Assembly (NCBI RefSeq): GCF_024220175.1
Contig: NZ_CP098502.1
Coordinates: forward strand, 1,116,001-1,180,000
Source: Paraconexibacter antarcticus
GTDB lineage: Bacteria; Actinomycetota; Thermoleophilia; Solirubrobacterales; Solirubrobacteraceae
Length of the DNA: 64,000 bases
Direction: 5' to 3'
The position numbers and the translations under genes are program-made. Under the pieces are notes generated by a model. It did no database searches and was not told where the DNA came from. It saw only the letters and a program-made list of their open reading frames with translations. Every line of letters begins with the position of its first letter. Within the stretch, counting starts at the first letter, position 1. Of this stretch, positions 16,849-24,393 are shown piece by piece.

Positions 16849-16894
16849 GAATGCCGGCGGCATTCTTCGAGAAGCGCGACCCCGAGTGGAAGGG
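16804..16894 (+). repeat. Tandem 53-bp duplication of the hydratase 3' end
   Basis: The same 38 bases occur at 16804-16841 (the true end of the hydratase gene) and at 16857-16894, a period of 53 bases. The first copy is followed by GCGATGA (hydratase stop), the second by TCGGTGA (start of the arginase-like gene), so the copies differ just after the repeat. The repeat carries the Shine-Dalgarno-like GGAAGGG, so the duplication doubled the ribosome site ahead of the downstream gene. Confidence 0.85.
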
Positions 16895-16897
16895 TCG

Positions 16898-17665
16898 GTG
16901 AGCGGGGTCGACGACACGCGGCATCTCGTCGCGCTCCTCTGCCGGACCTCCGACCGCGACGCCGACGGGATGCTCGGGGCCGCCGCCCTCGGCGAGGCGC
17001 TCGGCGCGCGGGCCATCGGCTCGCCCGGGACGCCGCGCCGGACGTCGTACGCCGAGGACCTCGAGGAGGCCCGCGGCTGCCTGCTCGAGGCGGGCGGCCA
17101 GCTCGACGACGCGTTCGAGGCCGGCAAGGTCCCCGTGCTGCTCGCGGGCACCTGCTCGATCTGCGTGAGCACGCTGCCCGTCGTCGCCCGCCACCATCCC
17201 GACGCGCTGGTCCTCTGGCTCGACGCGCACGCGGACTTCAACACCCCGGACACCTCGCAGTCGAAGTTCCTCGGCGGGATGGGCCTCGCCGGCGCGTGCG
17301 GACTGTGGGACACGGGCTTCGGCGCGGGCCTCGACCCGGCGCGCGTCGTCATGTTCGGCGTCCGCGACGTCGAGGGCGGCGAGCGGGTCCTCCTCGAGCG
17401 GCAGGGGGTCGGCACCGTCGACCGTCCCGGCGCGCTCGCGGACCTGCTCGACGCGCGCAAGGTCTTCATCCACCTCGACCTCGACATCCTCGATCCCGAG
17501 GTGCTCCCGTCCGGCTTCCCCGCCGACGGCGGGCTCGACTTCGAGCAGCTGCGCCGCCTCCTGGACCTCGTGGCGGGCGCGGCCGACGTCATCGGCGCCG
17601 AGATCACCGGGGCCCATCCGGACCACGCCGAGGTCCTGGCCGGCGTCCTCGGCCCGCTGTTGTGA
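16898..17665 (+). CDS. Arginase/agmatinase-fold (ureohydrolase) family protein
   Basis: A 255-residue ureohydrolase-fold protein. Manganese motifs: LDAHADFNTP near residue 108 and HLDLDILDPEVLPS near 193, with EITGAHPDHAE near the end. The usual first ligand motif GGDHS reads AGTCSICVS near residue 84, so the His is replaced by Cys; activity on arginine or agmatine is therefore uncertain. The GTG at 16898 is placed 3 bases after the duplicated ribosome site; an in-frame GTG at 16886 is possible. It follows the enoyl-CoA hydratase in one operon. Confidence 0.82.
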   Translation: MSGVDDTRHLVALLCRTSDRDADGMLGAAALGEALGARAIGSPGTPRRTSYAEDLEEARGCLLEAGGQLDDAFEAGKVPVLLAGTCSICVSTLPVVARHHPDALVLWLDAHADFNTPDTSQSKFLGGMGLAGACGLWDTGFGAGLDPARVVMFGVRDVEGGERVLLERQGVGTVDRPGALADLLDARKVFIHLDLDILDPEVLPSGFPADGGLDFEQLRRLLDLVAGAADVIGAEITGAHPDHAEVLAGVLGPLL

Positions 17666-17742
17666 CCGGCGGGGGGCTCCCGGCGCCCCGACACCGTGTC
17701 ATGTGACCCCGCGCACATTCAGGAGGGCCTGCGTCGGGCAGA

Positions 17743-18255
17743 ATGGTTGCAGGTACAACTGTGTCTGCCGCCCAGCCCCGCATCCGTGACATCACCCCCG
17801 CCGACAAGGCCGCCCTCCGGCGCCTGCACGCGCGGCTGTCCGACGAGTCGCGCTACCGGCGGTTCCACTCGGCCAAGACCGAGCTGACCCGGGGCGACCT
17901 GAAGTACCTGACCGAGATCGACGGGCACGACCACGTCGCGCTCGTGGCCGAGGACCCGGCGCGGCCGGGCGAGCTGCTCGGCGTCGTCCGCGCGGTCCGG
18001 AGCGGCGCGGGCTCGCGCGAGGCGGAGATCGCGATCGTCGTCCGCGACGACCTCCAGATGCACGGTCTCGGCGCGGTCCTCGTCGACGCGCTGCGCCGGC
18101 GGGTCGACTGCGAAGGCGTCGGCGCGCTCGTCGCCGAGGTGCAGGGCGACAACCACCGGGCGCTGCGCTTCTTCCAGGGCCAGGGCGCGCGTCAGCGCCA
18201 AGGCGGCTCCGGCGGGGGCGTCTGGTCGCTCGAGCTGCCGGTCCGCCTCCCCTAG
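17743..18255 (+). CDS. GNAT-family N-acetyltransferase
   Basis: A 170-residue acetyl-CoA-dependent acyltransferase. It opens with IRDITPADKAALRRLHARL, has the strand IAIVVRDD, the acetyl-CoA pyrophosphate loop DLQMHGLGAVLVDAL, and the closing RFFQGQGARQRQGG. The SDESRYRRFHSAKTELT segment resembles GNAT domains found fused to acyl-CoA synthetases/PatZ-type lysine acetyltransferases, so protein acetylation is possible but not shown. AGGAGG at 17721-17726 lies 16 bases before the ATG; a GTG at 17761 is an alternative start. Confidence 0.85.
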   Translation: MVAGTTVSAAQPRIRDITPADKAALRRLHARLSDESRYRRFHSAKTELTRGDLKYLTEIDGHDHVALVAEDPARPGELLGVVRAVRSGAGSREAEIAIVVRDDLQMHGLGAVLVDALRRRVDCEGVGALVAEVQGDNHRALRFFQGQGARQRQGGSGGGVWSLELPVRLP

Positions 18256-18285
18256 GGTTGCGCCGTCGCCGGTGCCCGTGGCAGA

Positions 18286-18316
18286 GTGGGGAGTAGGACT
18301 TCCCACTTGCCACGAA
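18286..18316. promoter_or_regulatory. 19-bp shared regulatory element, copy 2, with inverted repeat
   Basis: ACTTCCCACTTGCCACGAA at 18298-18316 matches the element at 15984-16002 in 18 of 19 bases. Its left part forms an imperfect inverted repeat GTGGGGAGT-AGG-ACTTCCCAC (18286-18306, 8 of 9 paired). It ends 12 bases before the ATG of the cleavage enzyme, a place where a bound protein would block transcription or translation. The MerR gene at the end of this operon is the nearest candidate regulator. Confidence 0.55.
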
Positions 18317-18328
18317 AGGGTGCCCTCA

Positions 18329-19222
18329 ATGCGCCTCGACGACCCCGTCGTCATCACCTGCTCGATCTCCGGCTCTCTCGCCGACCGCAACCAGTGCCCG
18401 GCGATCCCCTACACCCCGGCCGAGTACGCGGCCGAGGCCCGGCGGATCGTCGACGCCGGCGGCGTCCACATCCACATCCACGCACGCAAGCCTGACGGCA
18501 CGCCGTCCTACGAGGTCGAGGACTTCCAGGCGATCAGCGACGCGATCCGGGCCGAGGTCGGCGACGCGGCGATCATGAACTTCTCGACCGGCGCGATGGG
18601 CGTGAGCTTCGAGAAGCGGGTCGAGTACCTCCGCGCGGTCCGCCCCGAGGTCGCCGCGCTGAACATGGGCTCGATGAACTACGCGAAGTACTCGGCGCGC
18701 CGCAAGCAGTTCGTCTTCAGCGCCGTCTTCGCCAACCCGTTCGACGAGATCATCGGGTTCCTCGACGTCATGAACGAGCTCGGCATCAAGCCCGAGCACG
18801 AGTGCTTCGACGTCGGCCACGTCGGCTCGCTCGCGCCGCTCATCGACATGGGGGTCCTGAAGACGCCGCTCCACGTCGACTTCGTCATGGGCGTCACCGG
18901 CGGCATCCCGCCGACCGCGCGCAACCTCGCGGCGATGGCGGACAACCTGCCGGAGGGCGACCATCACTGGGGCGTCATCGGGATCAGCCGCATCCAGTGG
19001 ACGATGGTCGCCGCCGCGCTGAGCCTCGGCGGCTCGATCCGCGTCGGCCTGGAGGACAACTTCTACCTCCCCGACGGCACCGTGGCCCGCTCGAACGGCG
19101 ACCTCATCGAGAAGGCGCATCAGATGGTCATCGACGCGGGTCGCCGTCCCGCGACCGTGCAGGAGGCCCGCGCGGCGCTCCACCTCCCGGAGGTCCCGCT
19201 CGCGAGCGCGGCGGCCCGGTGA
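18329..19222 (+). CDS. Beta-keto acid cleavage enzyme (BKACE, DUF849)
   Basis: A 297-residue TIM-barrel enzyme of the BKACE family, which condenses a beta-keto acid with acetyl-CoA to give acetoacetate and a new CoA ester; the best known member is 3-keto-5-aminohexanoate cleavage enzyme of lysine fermentation. The zinc ligands are visible: the His pair in VHIHIHARKPDG near residue 50, and Glu in VGLEDNFYLPDG near 240. Also conserved are NFSTGAMG and ALNMGSMNY. It overlaps the MerR regulator gene by GTGA. The substrate side chain is unknown. Confidence 0.92.
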   Translation: MRLDDPVVITCSISGSLADRNQCPAIPYTPAEYAAEARRIVDAGGVHIHIHARKPDGTPSYEVEDFQAISDAIRAEVGDAAIMNFSTGAMGVSFEKRVEYLRAVRPEVAALNMGSMNYAKYSARRKQFVFSAVFANPFDEIIGFLDVMNELGIKPEHECFDVGHVGSLAPLIDMGVLKTPLHVDFVMGVTGGIPPTARNLAAMADNLPEGDHHWGVIGISRIQWTMVAAALSLGGSIRVGLEDNFYLPDGTVARSNGDLIEKAHQMVIDAGRRPATVQEARAALHLPEVPLASAAAR

Positions 19223-19929
19223 ACGCGGACGGCCTCCTCAAGATGAGCGAGCTGGCGGAGGCCTCCGGGGTCTCCGCCGGCACGATCAAGCACTACCTGC
19301 GCGAGGGGCTGCTCGGCGCCGGCGAGGACGTCGTGCGCACCTCGCGGAACATGGCCTACTACCCGGTCGGCTACGTCGAGCGCGTCCGGCTCATCAAGCG
19401 GCTGCAGGAGGACCGGTACATGCCGCTGCGGGTCATCAAGGACGTGCTCGACGACGACCCGGCCCGGGCCCAGGCGCTCGTCGAGCTCGAGGACCGCATC
19501 CTCGAGCGGGCCGCCGCGGCCGGGGACCGGCGTGTCCGCGTCGGCGTCGACGAGGTCCGGGCCCGCCACGCGCTGCCCGAGCGCATGCTCGAGCGGCTCG
19601 CCGAGCTCGGGGTGCTCACGCCGGACGCGCGCGGCTACGACGCGGACGATGTCGCGATCATCGAGGCGATGGAGCGCTTCCGCGCGGGGGGCTACGACGA
19701 GCGCCTCGGCTTCACGGTCTACGAGACGCTCCGCTACAAGGAGGCGCTCGAGCCGCTCGTGCGCGAGGAGGTGCGCGCCCTGCTCGGCCGGCTCGCGGGG
19801 GAGGTCGACCCCGACCGCGCGGCCGAGATCGTCGAGGCCGGCGCGGCCCCGCTGCGCGAGCTCATCGGCGCGATGCACTCCAAGCTGCTGCTCGCCGAGC
19901 TGCGCCGCGCGCGGGCGGCGGCGGGCTGA
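19219..19929 (+). CDS. MerR-family transcriptional regulator
   Basis: A 236-residue regulator. The N-terminal winged helix-turn-helix of MerR type (KMSELAEASGVSAGTIKHYLREGLL, then YYPVGYVERVRLIKRLQ) is followed by a long helical C-terminal domain with no Cys-rich metal loop, so it is not a metal or redox MerR. An acyl-CoA or organic-acid ligand is plausible given its operon with the cleavage enzyme, which it overlaps by 4 bases. It may bind the 19-bp element present upstream of 18329 and 16066. A strong hairpin follows at 19936. Confidence 0.9.
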   Translation: MNADGLLKMSELAEASGVSAGTIKHYLREGLLGAGEDVVRTSRNMAYYPVGYVERVRLIKRLQEDRYMPLRVIKDVLDDDPARAQALVELEDRILERAAAAGDRRVRVGVDEVRARHALPERMLERLAELGVLTPDARGYDADDVAIIEAMERFRAGGYDERLGFTVYETLRYKEALEPLVREEVRALLGRLAGEVDPDRAAEIVEAGAAPLRELIGAMHSKLLLAELRRARAAAG

Positions 19930-19935
19930 ACGGCG

Positions 19936-19965
19936 GTCCGGCGACCCCGCCTGGGGCCGCCGGAC
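19936..19965. terminator. Bidirectional hairpin terminator
   Basis: GTCCGGCG (19936-19943) pairs with CGCCGGAC (19958-19965), and inside it CCCC pairs with GGGG around a 4-base loop, with one a/c mismatch. It lies between the convergent MerR gene and the secreted protein gene at 19976. There is no U tract, as usual in GC-rich actinobacteria. Confidence 0.6.
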
Positions 19966-19975
19966 GCGCGTCGGG

Positions 19976-20671
19976 TCAGCCGGTCGTGTCCTGGCGGGTC
20001 GAGCCCGCGAGCTTCAGGGCGACGATCGACGTGTTCGCCGTCTTCCAGCCGATGCCCGACTCGCAGATGAGCGTGATGTCGGACGGCTGCGCGAGCGTGC
20101 GGGTGATCTGCAGGCTCATCGTGTTCGCGTACAGCGCGTAGGGCGAGGCGATCGGCGCGTAGGCGTCGTGGAGGTCGCCCGCCGCGTCGAGGCGGCAGTG
20201 CCCCTCGCCGTTCTTCGGCTCCTTCAGGAGCTCCGGGAGGAGCCCGGCGTTCGCCGCGGTCGGCGCCATCGTCGTGTTCGCGATGATCAGGTAGGTGCCC
20301 GCCGCGAGCGCCTTGATCGACGCGACGTTCTGCTGCCCCGCGGGGGAGGACGGGCCGTCCTTGCGGACCGCCTCGGTCGCGACGAAGGCGGCGGACGTGC
20401 CCGCCGAGTTCAGCGCCGAGCGCACGCCGCTGCTCAGGTCGCTCGACTGGATGGAGCCGTGCTTGATGGCGCGGCCGTCGACCGCGCTGTTCGCGATCTG
20501 GTCGTTCTTCAACGAGTGCCGGGCGAGGTCCGAGCCCGAGAGGGCGCCGGCCTTGACCTGCGAGCTGTTCTTGATGAGGACGACGCTCGCGGCGGTCGCC
20601 GTCCCGGCACACGCGACGACGAGCGCGATGATGGAGACGAGCAGCGCGGGGCTGGGTCGTGAGATACGCAT
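19976..20671 (-). CDS. Secreted hypothetical protein with short Ser/Asp repeats
   Basis: A 231-residue exported protein I cannot assign. After a signal/anchor helix (LVSIIALVVACAGTATA) comes a segment of degenerate short repeats of the form SLKNDQIANSAVDG, GSIQSSDLSSG (residues 30-85), then a beta-rich domain with two Cys (HCRLDA and LICESG). Such N-terminal repeats are common in secreted actinobacterial proteins and may form a stalk. The ATG at 20671 has AGGGGA a few bases upstream. It is probably monocistronic. Confidence 0.7.
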   Translation of the reverse strand: MRISRPSPALLVSIIALVVACAGTATAASVVLIKNSSQVKAGALSGSDLARHSLKNDQIANSAVDGRAIKHGSIQSSDLSSGVRSALNSAGTSAAFVATEAVRKDGPSSPAGQQNVASIKALAAGTYLIIANTTMAPTAANAGLLPELLKEPKNGEGHCRLDAAGDLHDAYAPIASPYALYANTMSLQITRTLAQPSDITLICESGIGWKTANTSIVALKLAGSTRQDTTG

Positions 20672-20716
20672 GGATTCCCCTGCCAGTGGGTGTTGTGGGT
20701 GGTTACTCGGCCACAA

Positions 20717-20733
20717 CCCGGGTCCCACCCGGG
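20717..20733. terminator. Short perfect GC hairpin
   Basis: CCCGGGT (20717-20723), loop CCC, ACCCGGG (20727-20733). It lies between two minus-strand secreted protein genes, 77 bases beyond the stop of the upstream one (20810). It could terminate that gene or lie in the leader of the next. Confidence 0.35.
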
Positions 20734-20809
20734 CGATGCGGCGGAGATGCCAGCCGACGATACCCCGAAGTGCGGCGTCCGACGCACGTCCGCGCCCACC
20801 GGCGCGCGT

Positions 20810-21337
20810 TCAGCGGACGCGGATGCCGAACTCGAACGAGTTGTAGGCGTTCGCGTACGTCACCGAGACGCCGACGACCGTCGACGACTTGCGGAGCTTC
20901 TTCGGCAGGGTGATGCGCCAGCGCTTCTTCGTCTTCGTGACCTGGTCGCCCTCGCCGTTGGCGGTGATGACCTCGCGCTTGTGCGGGCCGTCCAGGCGCG
21001 CGGTGCGCCACGTCACGTAGCCGACGGGGACCTTGAAGAGCAGCGTGATCTGCTCGCCGGCCGAGACCCTCACGACCGGGACGTCGGGAAGCGGGAACGT
21101 GGCCGTGTGGCAGATGCCGCCGGTGAAGTTCGCGTTCGGCAGGCAGTAGGACCCCTGCTTCGCCTGGACCGACTGTCGCGACTTCTTCGTCTTGGCGATC
21201 ATCACCGTGAACGGCTGCGACGGCGTCTGCGCCGGGTCGCTCGTCCCGTCGGCCAGCGCGCCGGCGGCCGGGCCCGCCACGAGGGTCATGGCGGTCAGCG
21301 TGAGTGCCACACGGCGGCTGCGGTCTCCCAATCGCAT
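20810..21337 (-). CDS. Secreted hypothetical protein
   Basis: A 175-residue protein with a signal peptide (residues 1-30, LTLTAMTLVAGPAAGALA). The mature part has two Cys in a short loop (SYCLPNANFTGGICHTATF), probably a disulfide, basic stretches (TKTKKRWRITLPKKLRKSS) and a C-terminal SFEFGIRVR. It looks like a single beta domain. I recognise no family. A TACCGT box about 11 bases upstream of the ATG may be its -10. Confidence 0.65.
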   Translation of the reverse strand: MRLGDRSRRVALTLTAMTLVAGPAAGALADGTSDPAQTPSQPFTVMIAKTKKSRQSVQAKQGSYCLPNANFTGGICHTATFPLPDVPVVRVSAGEQITLLFKVPVGYVTWRTARLDGPHKREVITANGEGDQVTKTKKRWRITLPKKLRKSSTVVGVSVTYANAYNSFEFGIRVR

Positions 21338-21394
21338 GGGTTGGACGGTAGCGCAGCCTTCCGGCCGGGGGCCAGTTCGAACACGACGCGCGCG

Positions 21395-22261
21395 TCACCA
21401 GCGGGCGTGGTGACGCTCCATCACGCCGAAGCCGGACGTGAGCTCCAGCGGGCCGGTGGGGCCGGGCACGCTCCCGGTGAACGTCCCGAACGGCTGGACG
21501 TAGTCGCTGCGCACCGGGCCGAGGCCGTCCCTGCGGGCCCGCACGCCCTCGGCGGTGAAGGCGAGCGCCCCGCCCTCGGCGAACGCGACGCCGTCGAGCG
21601 CGAGGGCGAAGCCGACCGGCCCGAGGGCGTGGGCGCGCCCGCCGATCCACACGGTCCGCTCGCTCACGGTCGGGCCGTCGTGGATGCCGGTGACGACGTT
21701 CCACAGCGCGGTGCGGCCGTCGGCGAGCGTTCCCGTCCCGGCGGACCACTCCCAGTCCGTGCGCCGCGCGTGGTGGCCGGCCGAGTCGTCCACGAGGGCG
21801 AGGCCGCGGACGTGCCGGGCGCGGCCGCCGGCCCGGACGGTCCCGCTCGCGCGCATTGGCGTCTTGCGCGTCCAGATCCACGCGCGCCCGTGGGGGGAGC
21901 AGACGTCGACGGCGTCGCCGCCCGGCTCGAGGCGCAGGTCGATCTCCACGCCGCGGGCCCGCACGCGGACGCGGCCCAGGCGGTCGCCCGGCCCCCCGAC
22001 GAGGACACCTCGCGTCCCGAACGCGGTGCGCTCGTGGAGGACGCCGGCCCCGCGATCCCACACGGCCCAGAACGCCTGCGGGACGCCGCCGACGTCCACG
22101 CGCCCGACGCAGAGCATCACGTCCTCGGAGTACAGGCCCACGTAGCGCCAGCGCTTGCGCGGGCGGCCGGCGCGGAGGAGCGGCATCCTGTCCGGCGGGA
22201 ACGGGCGCCCGGCCGCGGGGAAGGTGCCGTCGGCGCGGACGGCGGGGGCCTTGATCGGCAT
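21395..22261 (-). CDS. DUF2804-like protein
   Basis: A 288-residue soluble protein. Features that suggest DUF2804 are the opening RPRKRWRYVGLYSEDVML, several Trp-rich beta repeats (WAVWDRG, WIWTRKTP, WEWSAGTG, GRTALWNVVTGIHDG) and the tail GFGVMERHHARW. This resembles a lipocalin/diadenylate-like beta structure seen in lipid- or carotenoid-modifying proteins, but the family has no firm function. It is divergent from the amidase/TetR operon; the TetR-type operator at 22286 lies between them and may control both. Confidence 0.65.
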   Translation of the reverse strand: MPIKAPAVRADGTFPAAGRPFPPDRMPLLRAGRPRKRWRYVGLYSEDVMLCVGRVDVGGVPQAFWAVWDRGAGVLHERTAFGTRGVLVGGPGDRLGRVRVRARGVEIDLRLEPGGDAVDVCSPHGRAWIWTRKTPMRASGTVRAGGRARHVRGLALVDDSAGHHARRTDWEWSAGTGTLADGRTALWNVVTGIHDGPTVSERTVWIGGRAHALGPVGFALALDGVAFAEGGALAFTAEGVRARRDGLGPVRSDYVQPFGTFTGSVPGPTGPLELTSGFGVMERHHARW

Positions 22262-22267
22262 CGCAGC

Positions 22268-22303
22268 TATGCTTCCAGGCCAGCGATTGACTCGTCAGTC
22301 AAT
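22268..22303 (+). promoter_or_regulatory. TetR-type operator with -10 box
   Basis: A perfect inverted repeat ATTGACT (22286-22292), CGTC, AGTCAAT (22297-22303) lies between the divergent genes. TATGCT at 22268-22273 could be the -10 for the amidase gene, placing the operator over the start of transcription. The arm sequence and length are typical of TetR-family sites, and a TetR gene is the second gene of the operon, so autorepression is likely. Confidence 0.65.
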
Positions 22304-22326
22304 CACGTCGGAGAGACCAGGTCCCC

Positions 22327-23154
22327 TTGCGCGCCGCGGCAGTACAGCTCAACGCCACCGATGATCCGGACCGCGCCCAGGCGACGGCCGAGCGCCTCGT
22401 GCGCGAGGCGGCCGCCCGCGGGGCGACGCTCGTCGTCCTGCCCGAGAAGTGGCCCGCGCTCGGGACCACCGCGATCCTCCGGGCCGCCGCGGAGCCGCTC
22501 GACGGCCCCCGGGGCCGCTGGGCCGCCGCCCTCGCGCAGGAGCTCGGCATCGACCTCGTCGCCGGGTCGGTCTCCGAGGCCCGGCCGGGCACCGGCCGCC
22601 TGAGCAACACGAGCGTCCACTACGGCCCCGACGGCGCCGCCCGCGCGACGTACCGCAAGGTCCATCTCTTCGACGTCGACGTCGACGGGCATCGCTATCG
22701 CGAGTCCGACGCGGAGGACGCGGGCGACGAGCTCGTCCTCACCCACACCGCCGACGGCGTCGGCGTGGGCCTGAGCATCTGCTACGACCTGCGCTTCGCC
22801 GAGCTCTACCGCCGGCTCACGGGGGCGGGCGCGCGCGTGCTCGCCGTCCCCGCCGCCTTCACGCTCGCGACGACGCGCGACCACTGGGAGCTGCTGCTCC
22901 GCGCCCGCGCGGTCGAGAACCAGGCGTTCGTCGTCGCCGCGAACCAGGTCGGCGAGCACCCGGGCGGCGCCCGCTCGGGGGGCCGGTCGATGATCGTCGA
23001 CCCGTGGGGCCTCGTCCTCGCGCAGGTTCCCGACGGTGAGGGTGTCTGCCTCGCCGACCTCGACCTCGGCCGCCAGGACGAGGTCCGCCGCACGCTGCCG
23101 GCGCTCGCGCACGGGCGGCCGGGGGTCTACGCGGGCGAGGTCGTGGTCCGCTGA
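22327..23154 (+). CDS. Nit2/omega-amidase-like carbon-nitrogen hydrolase
   Basis: A 275-residue nitrilase-superfamily hydrolase of the Nit2 (omega-amidase) / Nit1 (deaminated glutathione amidase) branch. Triad: Glu near residue 40 in LPEKWPALG, Lys near 111 in YRKVHLFDVD, Cys near 151 in SICYDLRFAELYR. It presumably hydrolyses a small omega-amide. The start is TTG at 22327, with GGAGAG at 22310-22315; no ATG fits. It overlaps the TetR start by one base (TGATG), giving coupled translation. Confidence 0.88.
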   Translation: MRAAAVQLNATDDPDRAQATAERLVREAAARGATLVVLPEKWPALGTTAILRAAAEPLDGPRGRWAAALAQELGIDLVAGSVSEARPGTGRLSNTSVHYGPDGAARATYRKVHLFDVDVDGHRYRESDAEDAGDELVLTHTADGVGVGLSICYDLRFAELYRRLTGAGARVLAVPAAFTLATTRDHWELLLRARAVENQAFVVAANQVGEHPGGARSGGRSMIVDPWGLVLAQVPDGEGVCLADLDLGRQDEVRRTLPALAHGRPGVYAGEVVVR

Positions 23155-23789
23155 TGGCGACCGCGCGGACGACCGCGGCCGAGCGGCGCCGCCAGATCCT
23201 CGACGCCGCCGTGCGAGTCTTCGCACGGCAGGGCTTCCACACCTGCCGCGTGAGCGACATCGCCGACGAGGCCGGCGTCGCCTACGGCCTGCTGTACCAC
23301 TACTTCCGCTCGAAGGACGAGGTGCTCGACACCCTCTTCCTCGAGCGCTGGGACGTCATGGTCGAGCTCATCGAGCAGGTCGACGCGCGCACCGAGCTCA
23401 CGGCGCGCGAGAAGCTCGCCGCGATCACCTCGTTCATCATCGACTCCTACCGCCACGACCCCGACCTCATGAAGGTCGTCATCGTCGAGGTGACCCGGGC
23501 GGCGAACACGTTCGGCAGGACCCACCTCGACGCGATCAACCGCGCCTACGGCTCGATCGCGAAGATCATCGAGAAGGGCATGGCCAGCGGCGAGCTGCGG
23601 GACACGATCACGCCGCAGTTCGCGGCGATGACGTTCTACGGCGCGATCGAGCAGGCGCTCACGGGCTGGATCTTCGACATGCTCCCGACCGGCGACGAGT
23701 CCTTCGAGCAGATCAAGGGCTTCGTGGTGGACACGATCTGCGGCGGGCTCGACGCGCGGCCCGCCCCGGATCCGCCCGCCGGGGTTTGA
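23154..23789 (+). CDS. TetR-family transcriptional regulator
   Basis: A 211-residue repressor. The N-terminal helix-turn-helix is RVSDIADEAGVAYGLLYHYFRSKDEVL. The C-terminal ligand domain (residues 70-200) is of the TetR_C_6/FadR-like helical kind (LTAREKLAAITSFIIDSYRHDPDL, FYGAIEQALTGWIFD), often binding acyl-CoA. It is coupled to the amidase gene and probably binds the 18-bp palindrome at 22286-22303. Confidence 0.92.
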   Translation: MATARTTAAERRRQILDAAVRVFARQGFHTCRVSDIADEAGVAYGLLYHYFRSKDEVLDTLFLERWDVMVELIEQVDARTELTAREKLAAITSFIIDSYRHDPDLMKVVIVEVTRAANTFGRTHLDAINRAYGSIAKIIEKGMASGELRDTITPQFAAMTFYGAIEQALTGWIFDMLPTGDESFEQIKGFVVDTICGGLDARPAPDPPAGV

Positions 23790-23869
23790 GCGCCGCCCGC
23801 CCGGGCAGAGCAGGCCGTGCGGGCACACGTCCCGCCGTCTGCCGAACAAGACACTAGGATCCGCCACGC

Positions 23870-24004
23870 ATGGAAAACGAACTCGTCAAGCGCCTCATGT
23901 ACTCGGCCCTGCTGGCCGGTCTCGGGGCGCTCGCCAGCGTCGCGACCACCAAGTCCGCCGCCTTTATCTGGCGGCGCGTCTTCGACGAGGAGCCGCCGGA
24001 GTGA
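23870..24004 (+). CDS. 44-residue membrane protein (DUF4235-like)
   Basis: A very small protein: MENELVKRLMYSALLAGLGA, one hydrophobic helix (ALLAGLGALASVATT), then a basic-aromatic edge WRRVFDEEPPE. The WRRVxxEEPPE ending is like the membrane-proximal motif of DUF4235 proteins. The ATG at 23870 follows a TAGGAT box (23855-23860). The stop overlaps the next start (GTGA). It is the first gene of a four-gene small membrane protein operon. Confidence 0.7.
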   Translation: MENELVKRLMYSALLAGLGALASVATTKSAAFIWRRVFDEEPPE

Positions 24005-24393
24005 GTGATCAGCCCCAGTCCGAGTCCGGTGCCGCACCGGCGGAGGAGCCGGCCCCCTTCGCCCCGCCGGAGGCGCCCGTCGCCCCCGAGCCCGCGACCG
24101 ACGCCGCCGATCCGGGGACCGAGGTCGTGGCGCCCGCCGCCGAGGCCGCCCCGGAGCCGGAGTCCGTACCGGAGCCGGTCGTCCCGTCGGGGCCCGTCGC
24201 CGCCCCCGAGCCGACGCCGACCGTGTCCGCGGCCGACGCGTCCTTCTCCCGGCCCGCCGGGAGCGCCGCGCCGCCGCCCCCGCCGAGCCCCCTGTCCGCG
24301 CAGGCCTACGAGGACCGTCCCGAAGTCCTCGTCGGAGCCGCGTTCGCCGGCGGCATCCTTGCCGCCCTGATCCTCAAGCGCCTTGGCAAATAA
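24001..24393 (+). CDS. Pro/Ala/Glu-rich protein with C-terminal membrane helix
   Basis: A 130-residue protein. Residues 1-100 are low-complexity Pro, Ala, Glu and Val and surely disordered; residues 108-128 (VLVGAAFAGGILAALILKRLGK) are a transmembrane helix with a basic end, so it is tail-anchored with a long cytoplasmic or periplasmic tether. The GTG at 24001 overlaps the previous stop, and its own end overlaps the TTG start of the holin-like gene by 11 bases. No function is known. Confidence 0.7.
   Translation: MSDQPQSESGAAPAEEPAPFAPPEAPVAPEPATDAADPGTEVVAPAAEAAPEPESVPEPVVPSGPVAAPEPTPTVSAADASFSRPAGSAAPPPPPSPLSAQAYEDRPEVLVGAAFAGGILAALILKRLGK

Noticed and set aside
17666..17742. Terminator in the GC-rich stretch after the ureohydrolase-like gene
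   Set aside because: Pairing is short and the G-runs allow several weak structures.
20690..22603. A long plus-strand frame over the secreted protein and DUF2804-like genes
   Set aside because: Low-complexity composition and antisense to better supported genes.
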